From Branchiostoma floridae (taxonomy: Eukaryota; Chordata; Leptocardii; Amphioxiformes; Branchiostomatidae), in NCBI RefSeq assembly GCF_000003815.2, contig NC_049990.1, positions 562,817 to 593,046 of the forward strand: 30,230 nt of DNA, given 5' to 3'. A model generated the notes under the pieces. The model did not search any database. It was not told where the DNA came from and saw only the letters and a list, made by a program, of their open reading frames with translations. Below are positions 1 through 9,100 of the stretch, piece after piece. Each line of letters starts with the position of its first letter. Within the stretch, counting starts at the first letter, position 1. A program made the position numbers and the translations under genes.

Positions 1-1262
1 AATAATGTATTTTATCCCAATCATATAAAATGACCCACTTTAAAGGACAATTACGTAGCACGAAACAAGAACCCGAACTTTACAAACATGCATTTGATAG
101 ACAATACATTGGTTTATAATCCATGTGAATTTTAATTGCAGAGCAACTTTGGTATGGGACTTATGATTGTTTAAAGAGAGCATAAAATGACATATTATCA
201 AAATCATGAAATTTGACCCACTTCGACGGACGATTGCATAGCAACAAAACAAGAACCCAAACTTTGCTCGCATTCATCTAATAGCCCTATAGTAGGTTAT
301 TATTTGTAGTAAATTGCAAGCGAAAATATTTTATACTTATGGACTTTCAGTGCTTTGAAGTTGGGCAAAATTTCAGATTCTTTACAACCTGAAAACAGTG
401 TATTGTATTCAGGCTGCCCAGGGCCTTAGAATTTACAGGAGATTAACTTTACTGCTATTTCATACAAGTTTAGGCATTGCTCTGATCAGCATATTCTGCC
501 TTTGTTGTTTAGTTAAAGCATTGTTCAGTGATAGTGCCCTTAAGTTGGCCAATTTTCATGTTTTTGAAATGCTCAAATCCGGCAAAATGGCCCCAAAACT
601 TCTTTGGCCTGTTGCCATGGCAACGAGGGGTTCTGAGAAGAAAGAAAGCTATTTTGAGGGGTTGTGTACCAAGTACTATCACTGTGCAAAAAATGAGCCA
701 AATCTATTTTTTGACCGGTGCCACCATTGTTTGACCCTTACAGACATTCGCTCTTAATACACAATCCAATCATTCCAACCTACAGTTCTCTCATTATGAA
801 ACAAGTGTTAGGGATTACATTTTCGCACCAAGAAAGAGAAGAATTTTGTACGGATGAGAACGCACTCCGCTAGCAACATGAAAGACCGCACCGACCGGAG
901 CCGGTCTTACGTTGATGCGTTGATTTACTACTGTCACTGGAAGGATACCGGCATTCTTACTATTCATACTGTTGTAAAATCAAGGCGCTAATCAGTTCTT
1001 ACGGTGAGGACACGCGGCTCATCATCACCTCATTAGCGTTAATGCGCTCCATGTTGTGATATACGGGAACACACCATACAAATTGCAATTCTGCTATTTC
1101 CTGCCTGGGGGCGTTGATACACGCATAACAGATCGGACCGGTTTTTCCGCCCCCCAAACAGACCGGACCGGTAATTCCGCGGTCCGGACCGGACCGGTAA
1201 TTCCGAACACCCTCCTGCTGTGTGCTTGTGCCTGTTTGTGGCCCAGTAATCTCCAAGCAGAT
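1..1262. other. Non-coding region, one diverged direct duplication
   Basis: No convincing gene. Positions 30-110 and 205-285 are diverged copies of one segment (both contain a gacccactt...acaagaaccc...aactttg order), offset by about 175 bp. Around 1125-1210 a GC-rich stretch repeats a gaccggaccggtaattccg unit two to three times. Short reading frames here show no recognisable domain. Confidence 0.5.
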
Positions 1263-1439
1263 CTTGAAGCCTAGCCTCTACCAGGCTCCGTGGATCGGTA
1301 GAATCATTATCCTCACCACGTGGTGAGGAAACGTACTCTTCTGGCCGGCTAACTCCCCTAGCGTACTATAGATTCTATTTGTCCAATTTCTACAATTAGA
1401 CCACCGATCCACGAAGCCTGGTAGAGTCTACTTGAAGCC
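1263..1439. mobile_element. MITE with TIRs and 9-bp target site duplication
   Basis: Element 1272-1430 (159 bp). The left end is TAGCCTCTACCAGGC; the right end read in reverse is TAGACTCTACCAGGC. The inverted repeat extends to about 27 bp (ctccgtggatcggt / accgatccacgaag). It is flanked by perfect direct repeats CTTGAAGCC at 1263-1271 and 1431-1439. There is no coding capacity. A 9-bp duplication is typical of Mutator-like elements and 8 bp of hAT; family not assigned. Confidence 0.85.
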
Positions 1440-1468
1440 CAGAAAAGTCTTTTAGATAGAAGCAGAGA

Positions 1469-1680
1469 TACTGTACATGCATTTAAGTTTGCGGGGATTT
1501 AATTTCGCGGTAGCGGGAAAAAGGACTTTTCGCGGTGGTTTTAATTTCGCGGTAACACCATAGACTACAGTCTAATACCAAAATAGAAAAATGTTCGCGG
1601 TGGTTTTAAGTTCGCGGTGAAGTGGTCACCGCGAAAACCGCGAACATTAATCCACCGCGAACATTTCTGCATTTACAGTA
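1469..1680. mobile_element. Palindromic TIR element, copy 1 of family with TTCGCGGTGG motif
   Basis: A 212-bp foldback element. The ends are TACTGTACATGCA and, in reverse, TACTGTAAATGCA. Inside, ttcgcggtggttttaa and its complement ccgcgaac recur. A second near-identical copy is at 15322-15532 and a fragment at 29108-29142. Ends beginning with TA suggest a TA-targeting (Tc1/mariner-like) MITE (inference). Confidence 0.85.
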
Positions 1681-2976
1681 ACGTTACATAGCAGCAGGCA
1701 TACAAAATGAACATTGCACAGTTCCAAAACGTTCATGTAAATAAATGTAAAACAAACAACATGTTGGTAGTTCTACATGACAAAGGGCGGGCCCAGCTTT
1801 GAGGAATCTTGTCTAACGGTAAAACAAAAGGCGCCAACCTCTCTAGCCCCTTGTTCTCACCGAGGTGTCACAGGGGTGCCATGAATAAACATTCCTGACA
1901 AGTTTGATTTTACCGCTGCTAACACGGGTGATATCATTCAGGGAAAAAGGGTGAGAAGTGTATTAATTCTCCAATTACTTCCTTTCACAATTTTATTCAA
2001 GACTTTTAGAAATGATGAATGTATATGACATAATATATAAGATAATACAAATGTAAAAGCATACGATCAGATGAAGTTATACGTTTAATTTTGTATCTTT
2101 CATTTACGTACCTCCCCTGCTCTTACTAGTAGTGTTATGATCCAAACAAGGTTAGAGGTCATCAGAAGTTTCGCGGGAATTGTGACGCGGGTCCTGTGAG
2201 AGAGTGAGTATTTTCCGTCAGTTTCTGCGCTATTTGGGTAAAATTTCTTCACATTTGTTTCGATTCGTCGCGAGAGAAGGTTGTATGAACGTCTTTAGAC
2301 TGTTTGAGGTACGTTGAAATGTTAGAAACGCTGTGAAGTTACGTCAGCTGGACAGGCAGACGATATTTGGGGAGGGCTGGCGCCAAAGTGCGCGAAGATC
2401 GTGTGATGTGTTGTAGTGTGGGTGGCCGACTGCAGTCCGTTTGGTTTGGACAAGGAGCTTGATGAAAATTTATAGAGGTAGTAGAAATAAAAAGGCTTTG
2501 TTAACGAGCTGAAACATAATTTTGTAACGCTTTATACCTCCAAGCTCCTAGAGAAGTCGGCGCGAATTTTCAAGCGTGGATTATCCGTCTGATGTCTCTG
2601 ATGATCTTCGCGGAATCACTTAAGTGAAAGTGGCTTCGGCTGCATGATTTTGTATGACCAGAATTTTGTTTACCAGAACTTGCAGGACTGGTTTTAGGTG
2701 TTTATAAGCCTGACAAATGTGTGTGCATTATTTTTGACCGGTTTCGTCCCACAGAGGAAAGAGGAATGAAATGAAGAATTATGAATAACAAAGAGATACC
2801 GTTTAATTTTGACGGATAGGTGTCAACGGACTGTTCCAAAACTTTCATGTGTCGGGGGGTGTAAGACGATGGCCTGAGGGCTGGACTGGAAATTTGTTTG
2901 AACATTTATTTACCTAGAAGCTCAAATCGGCCTGCAGGCTGATTTTCATATTTCCCTTTCAAATTTGTAGGTAATA
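1681..2976. other. Intergenic stretch without recognisable gene
   Basis: No reading frame with recognisable domains. The 2150-2650 part is relatively GC-rich with several CG dinucleotides (gtcgcgagag, gacgcgggtc) and could hold a non-coding 5' exon or promoter, but I see nothing specific. Confidence 0.4.
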
Positions 2977-3264
2977 CTAGTACTGAATGAGGTGCAGCAA
3001 GTAAAGTTTGTCTTCCAGAACAGTCTGTCTTTCATCGCTGTGAGAAGTTCCAGGCCATCCAGACTTTTTCTGACTCAATAAGTTTCTCCAATAGCCTTGG
3101 GTGACCAACACGTTTCTTTCAGAAAACGGGTGTCCAGAACAAGAGTTTTCCGGCTGGCTCTCTACTACGAGCCGTATGGCCGGCAAGGAGTAGTCGCGTT
3201 GTTTAACAACAGAAGTAACATTTGGTAATGTTCCATATAGCTGACTATTTGTAATGCGTTTCCA
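2977..3264 (-). pseudogene. RTE-like LINE, C-terminal fragment (outer element)
   Basis: On the - strand this encodes WKRITNSQLYGTLPNVTSVV followed by KQRDYSLPAIR... and a tail with KKSGWPGTSHSD. It resembles the post-RT tail of RTE-like LINEs (W...ITNxxLYGxLP...RQRRLRxAGH...RGRPxxT). It is degenerate. It is the continuation of the fragment at 4843-5425, separated from it by a later LINE insertion. Confidence 0.6.
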
Positions 3265-4842
3265 GTTCTGTTTATTATTATCAGGCACTATGGCCCATAT
3301 GGACGGACAGTTGACAGTACATTTTAAAAGAAAGAACAATAATCTACTGTTTAAAATCAAAAATACAGGACTCACATTGCGTCTCGTCGTGCACGTGGTC
3401 TGACTCTGTGCACGACCTTACAGTAGTTACTCCAGAAAGTGCTTGTGGAGACAGCATCAGAGCATGACAGCGCTCTTACAATATCGTTCTCGGACGCCAG
3501 GAGGCGAGTCGCAAANNNNNNNNNNNNNNNNNNNNNNNNNNNNNNNNNNNNNNNNNNNNNNNNNNNNNNNNNNNNNNNNNNNNNNNNNNNNNNNNNNNNN
3601 NNNNNNNNNNNNNNNAAATGAATGCGTCAGCTTACGCCTCCTGGCGTCGAAGGTGTCTAAGCGCAACAGTGCAAACAGCCAGCTGTTGCTGGTGGATCTA
3701 GGTTGCGACGTCATGATTTTGAGGGCGTCGTGGAATGCAACTTTGACTCTCTGGAGCGCGGTGGCGCTGTGATTAGACCACACCTGTACACAGTACAGGG
3801 AACAACAATGCGACATGAACAGGACTCGTTTTGTCTCAGCAGAACAGTTACCGAATGTTCGGGATAGGGTGTTGGCTTTGGTGTACAGATAGCGAGTTTG
3901 TTTGCGAATGGAGTCATCGTCGGAAAGATCAGAAGTAATTTGGTAGCCAAGATATGTGGTTGATTGGACATACGGTAAAGGTCTGCTGTTGAGCGTAACC
4001 GAGGGAGGCGTCCCCTGTAAGCGGATACGCTTGCAGGGGAAATACATACAACTCGTTTTCCTATCACAAAATGTCATGTCATTTGCGAGACCGAAGGACT
4101 TGCAAACATTGATCAATTTCTGTAGGGCCTTTACAGAAGGGCAAATCAAGCAGATGTCGTCGGCATACAATAAATGATTTACGCAGACCTTACCGAGGAA
4201 GCAGCCGACATTGGCGGAATTAAGCCTCGCAGTTAGGTCTGCAACATACGTATTAAACAATAACGGGGACAATAGGCTGCCCTGGGGGACACCGTTACCG
4301 AGGCTGAAGCTGTTTGAGACGGTAGTCCCCCAGCGCACAGTGAGGACTATCATCTTAAACCAATATACAATGATACGCACTAAGTATACAGGTACGTTTT
4401 TGTCTATCAATTTCTGAAACAATACATAGTGATTAACCTTGTCAAAAGCCTTGGCGGCATCAAGAAAACAAACAAAGACGGGAGAACATCGGCTTTTAAA
4501 ATAGGAGATGATCTCTTTGAGGGCAAAAATGCACATGTCTGTACCATGGTGCTTTTTAAAGCCAAATTGGTTCGCTGGGGAAGTCAGATGCTTCTCCAGT
4601 CGGTTGAGAAGAAGCGATTCGAATAACTTGAAGATTGGGCTAGAAATAGCAATGGGGCGGTAGTTATTCTTAAGAGAGGGGTTGAGGTTTTGTTTCTTAA
4701 TTATCGGGATAAGGATGACCTTAAGTAGAGTAGAGGAAACATGACTGTGCACTAGCATGGCCGAGAACAAAAGTGACAACAAAACAGTAAGCCGAGGTCC
4801 CGCGTGCTTTAAGTGCTCAGCTGATAATCCATTAGCCGCTGA
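3265..4842 (-). pseudogene. Non-LTR retrotransposon reverse transcriptase, 5'-truncated (inner element)
   Basis: The - strand reading frame (coding part 3616-4842) holds RT blocks in order: NNYRPIAISSPIFKLFE, NQFGFKKHHGTDM, VFVCFLDAAKAFDKVNH, GNGVPQGSLLSPLLF and catalytic YADDICL, then the thumb region. No endonuclease part is present, so it is 5'-truncated. The last stretch is interrupted by the N gap 3516-3615. The 3' end at 3265 has an AT-rich tail (gataataataaacagaac). It is flanked by a near-perfect 13-bp duplication (TGGAAACGSATTA on the - strand) at 3252-3264 and 4843-4855. The clade is not resolved. Confidence 0.8.
3516..3615. other. Assembly gap (100 N)
   Basis: Exactly 100 N, probably a gap of unknown size. 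The sequences on both sides contain a 14-bp segment (gacgccaggaggcg) in opposite orientation, so the join may be wrong. Confidence 0.99.
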
Positions 4843-5425
4843 TAATCCGTTTCCACCATGGTGTATCATACGCTACCCTTAACATCCTGGTATCAGTACC
4901 ATCAAGTTTTTTGGAGCGTGACGTGTTCAATACCCATGATTCTGAACCATACAACAGAATAGCTTCACACATTTGTCTTTGTTTTCTATTTGGGAGCTTT
5001 CCAAATTTTACGTAGTAGAGAGTGAAGGGCACTCCATGCCTGAGCGATCCTTACATCCTTGTCATGTTCACTAACAGAGTAACCGCCTAGGTATTTAAAA
5101 TCAGAAACGCATTCGATTTATGAGCCGTCAGAGACCCAAAGTAAACTGTCAGTTGTTGGATTTAAATGCATGTACTTTGTCTGGAAGCGAAGTAAGAAGA
5201 TTTTGTGCAAGTTCTATCGTGTTTTCCAATAAAGCAATATCATCTGCAAAATCTAGATCAGCAAGGGTTTCAGCTGGGTGTCGTCGACTCCTTCACCAGC
5301 TAAGGGTTAGCCCTTCTGTGTCGGATATAGAAGACCGTAGTTAAGACAAATGATAAAGAGGAACGGGGCCAAAGTGTCACCTTGAAGGACTCCGGTATTA
5401 ATGCTGAAAGCATCCGTTTCACCTA
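4843..5425 (-). pseudogene. RTE-like LINE RT fragment (outer element, N-terminal side)
   Basis: On the - strand, through frameshifts and stops, one sees DAFSINTGVLQGDTLAPFLF and CLNYGL (RT block with LQGD), RRHPAETLADLDFADDIALL (catalytic FADD) and LYGSESWVLNTSRSKKLDGT, DTRMLRVAYDTPW. This order is that of an RT domain and thumb of an RTE-like LINE. It is interrupted at 4843 by the inner LINE and resumes at 3264 with WKRITNSQLYG, in the same frame. Confidence 0.72.
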
Positions 5426-5735
5426 GTATGTGAAATACTAGTATGTCATAGCCTTAAGGTAAAGACCTCGAAATAGAAAACAGACCATGGTTAAGATTTT
5501 CATAACATAGATGGGTTTGCCAAAAAGCAGTTACTCATGCAACTGTATATGCTTTAAGACTAGCTGCCTTTGTACGATCTTGGTAGAAATGAATATAGCC
5601 TCTACGGTACTTCTCTCTTGTTATTTTCTTCAATTGGTAAGCCCCAAAACGTGTGAATGCCTGATCATATAATCTATTCATTTTCCAATAGGTCCAGCAT
5701 CCGGTCTGCCAAATTTTTCAGGTCCCAGTTTTTCT
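5426..5735. other. Intergenic, nothing recognised
   Basis: AT-rich sequence between the LINE remnants and the foldback element in front of HLTF. No coding or RNA gene was seen. Confidence 0.5.
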
Positions 5736-5842
5736 AGCCTGGTATCCAGCCGTAATATAGTTCCCGAGTCTCTCCACAATTGTGGAGAGGAGAGGAGAGA
5801 CTTGGGAACTACATTTGTATATTACAGCTGGATACCAGGCAA
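5736..5842. mobile_element. Small foldback/MITE element upstream of HLTF
   Basis: About 107 bp, almost entirely one hairpin. The left arm agcctggtatccagc...gttcccgagtctctcc pairs with the right arm ggagagacttgggaac...gctggataccaggc. It is flanked by agtttttct at 5727-5735 and 5843-5851, consistent with an 8-9 bp target duplication. It ends about 170 bp before the HLTF ATG, so it lies in the promoter or 5' UTR. Confidence 0.78.
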
Positions 5843-5851
5843 AGTTTTTCT

Positions 5852-6014
5852 CGACCAGTCCAACAAGAAAAACTGGTTTTGTACCCGGTACTCTGTTCTG
5901 GTACCCACCCCATCGACCATTTTACTCACAGGAAAGAAGTTCCATGTATTCATTTCTGTATTTGCCCTTATTTTCAGCCCCTGCTCTGCTGTCTGCTGTG
6001 TTGGTGCCGCCGCC
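5852..6014 (+). promoter_or_regulatory. Likely HLTF 5' UTR / proximal promoter
   Basis: Sequence directly before the start codon. No TATA box or initiator could be identified with confidence. The last bases form a strong initiation context (gccgccgccATG). The transcription start is unknown. Confidence 0.4.
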
Positions 6015-6139
6015 ATGCCCCGTAGGTTCAGGAGATGGGGACACTACAGAGGAGGAGCAGGAGGCTGGGGAGGATGGAGGAAGAAGAAGTCTCGAAGTAG
6101 GAGCTCTTCTCGTTCTTCTAGGCAAGCCAGGCAAGTCAG
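6015..6139 (+). CDS. HLTF: HLTF exon 1: start codon and basic R/G/S-rich N-terminus
   Basis: The ATG at 6015 follows a strong initiation context (gccgccgcc). It encodes about 41 residues rich in Arg, Gly, Ser and Lys ([14 protein letters not shown]..., then an RS-like [14 protein letters not shown] run). This looks unlike the hydrophobic/aromatic N-terminus I associate with vertebrate HLTF, so the first exon is the least certain one. Two donors in the same phase are possible: GT at 6140 (CAG|GTCAGC) and a consensus-like GC donor at 6131 (CAG|GCAAGT). They differ by three codons. The basic tract could act as a nuclear localisation or nucleic-acid-binding tail (inference). Confidence 0.65.
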
Positions 6140-9100
6140 GTCAGCTGCTTTTCTTTGTTTCTTACTTACTGCAAAGGAGGGTGTGTTATTTCTGTGATTT
6201 AACCCTCAGAGGTCCATGGTACAGCAACAGTTCTGTTATTTTTGTGATTTAACCCTCAGAGGACCGAGGTACAGCAACAGTTCTGTTATTTTCTAGATTT
6301 AACCCTCAGAGGACCAAGGTACAGCAACAGTTCTGTTATTTTTGTGATTAAACCCTCAGAGGTCCATGGTACAGCAACAGTTCTGTTATTTTTGTGATTA
6401 AACCCTGAGAGGACCGAGGTACAGCGACAGTACTGCTGTACTGTTATATTTGTGATTTTATTTTTAACCTTCAGAGGACCGAGGTACAGCACCAGTACTG
6501 CTGTACTGTTATTTTTGTGATTTAACCCTCAGAGGACCGAGGTACAGCAACAGTTCTGTTATTTTGCTATTTAACCCTCAGATGACCGGGGTACAGCGAC
6601 AGTTCTGTTATTTTCTAGATTTAACCCTCAGAGGACCAAGGTACAGCAACAGTTCTGTTATTTTTGTGATTTAACCCTGAGGACCAAGGTACAGCAACAG
6701 TTCTGTTATTTTGCTATTTAACCCTCAGAAGTCCGAGGTACAGCGACATGTACTGCTGTACTGTTATTTTTGTGATTTAACCCTCAGAGGACCAAGGTAC
6801 AGTTCCAGTAAAGTTATTTTTGTGATTTTAACCCTAAGAGGACCGAGGTACAGCGACAGTACTGCCAGCCTGAGGAACCTGAGGTTATCTCAGGTCATCC
6901 AGGACCTGACAGCTGACACCATCGACATGACGACCGTTGCCATGGGTGACGATGATCTGGACCACGAGGTTCTGTTCGGCACGTTGAGGGGAAACATCGT
7001 AGGGATCAGGTACTACAGGGGAGAGGTCAGTCCTGTCTGTCAATCTGTCAATCATTCTGAATATCAATCTGTGAATCAGCTGTAGCCATCAGGTACTACT
7101 GGGAGAAGTCCTTTGAATCAAACAATCAGTTCACCCCTCTCCCAATCAATCAATGGAACAGTCCAATGAGGGGGATATGTACTACCGGCAAGAAGGCAGT
7201 TCATTCATCTGCCAATCAATCAATTAATCAATCAATTAATCAATCATCCAGCTGTAGTTATCAGGAACATGTGCTTCAGGGGAGAGATGAGTTCTGTCTA
7301 TCCATCAATTAATTAATCAGATAATCAACTGATCTGCTATATTTGTTCCTTGTAAATGACACCAAGATTTTCTGCCTTTTCAGCCAGTACCCTGAAGTAA
7401 GTGCACTGGGTGATAATGATTGTTTGTTTACCTTTTGTTGCAGGTCAACAACAACGAGATGGTATCGCTGGTGCGCGAGCCGCGGAACCCGTATGACAGT
7501 AACGCGGTGCGCGTGGATAACGTGATGGGAGTGCAAGTCGGACACATCAAGCGTGAACTGGCGCGACCTTTGGCCTACATCGTGGACCAGGGGCTGGCCA
7601 GGGTCGAGGGGTGAGCTTCTGCAGCTGAGTTTTTTTAAGGAGAACAAGGGCCACCATGTCCTGTTCTCGACAGGCATTGTGATTTAGGCCCTATGCTGTG
7701 ATTTGGATCTCCTATGTTTTGATTTTGATCCCTATGCTGTGATTTGGATCTCGTTTCTTCAACGTGCTACTGGCAGGATTTTTCACAGCGTAGGGCGCAT
7801 CATAGCACGTCCAAGCCAATTGGCAAGCAGTGCAGCAACAAGCATTGTAGGAGGCTGAGGCATCCTCTAACTGAAAATTGTTTCCCTACATTTTGAGGGC
7901 CAAATTCAAGGAGATAAGCCAACATTTTTTACCCGTGTCACAAAACAACAGCAAAGTCCCCCATGCTGGTTGAAACATGTGGTAGAGGCCCAAATCACAG
8001 CAGAAGCGCCCTAGGAGCAACTGCACTGACTAGAACCCTGACTAGTATCTGTTAGACATGGTCACAGTCTCACAGAGTGACAGTCAAATGCTGTTGTTGA
8101 AATGTTGTAGGATCTGTTCTTAGGCTACCACATCCATTCTTTCTTTTGTACTTTGATCTTTTGTACTTTGATCTTTTATTCATTCATTCATTTGTTCCCT
8201 CACTCCTCTATCCTGACCAGTGTTGTACCCCATGGTGCCATGAATATCTTCACCATGCCGGTTGACCTGACCTTCTGGGGTCGGCCGGAGAGAAGGGAGG
8301 ACACCATCCTGAAGCTGGGGCAGCACGGCTACAAGATAAAACCCCCCGCCGGCGCAGGGGGGTCTGGGACCAACAGGGGGGGTTCTGGTGAAGGGGGGAG
8401 AGAGGGGGCTGGGCCATCGTACATGGATCGCGTGCTGTTGTCGGCTGTGCAGATGACACAGGCTGAGGTGGGTGTTTGTTTGTTTTTTGTTTGTTGTTTG
8501 TTTGTTCTTTATGTAACCAGGGTTAAAGCATGTCGCCTGGTGGCAAATTAACTTCAATAACATAATCATACATGAAGTTCTATGAAACCAAATTACATAG
8601 GTAACATAAACATAGATGTTGTGCAAAATCAGATATAACTAAGATAACATAAAATCATACTGCCAAACGTGAATAAAAAGTTTAACCTTAACATGAGATA
8701 ACACAGGAAACATAGCAAAAAGAAGTCAAATTTACATCATGGTCGAATGAGGGTGTTTGTGTTTGTTTTGTTTGTTTGTGTCAGCCCTGTACTATCATTA
8801 TTATTATTATGTACTCAGCCTTCTTCAGGGCAAAATGAGTCACATGATAACATTCCTCAAGTAATGGCTCGTTCTACCTTAAAAAGTCTACAAAGCTGAG
8901 AAACGCATCCCCTTTTTCTTTCTTTTTTTCTGCTTGTGCTCAAGACCATCATCTTTATGTGTTTGTTTGTGTTGACAGATTTTCAGCCCTGTGCTCTAAA
9001 TTAAGGGTAGGATGAGTGTCTGTGTGGTTGACTTGAGGTTGTCCTCTCCCACAGTTTAACAGAAATGTTTCAGCAGTGAACTGGAAACACCACAAAATCC

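Noticed and set aside
398-757. 119-codon + strand open frame
   Set aside because: No recognisable domain, no splice or start support; likely chance.
1125-1210. GC-rich gaccggaccggtaattccg repeats as a regulatory array
   Set aside because: Only two to three units, no nearby gene start, no known factor site recognised; left as an unexplained short repeat.
2977-3375. 132-codon - strand open frame as a host gene
   Set aside because: It spans the tail of the inner LINE and the C-terminal fragment of the outer RTE-like LINE.
8153-8626. Open frames on both strands around exon 4
   Set aside because: The + frame is exon 4 with intron read-through; the - frame is its shadow.
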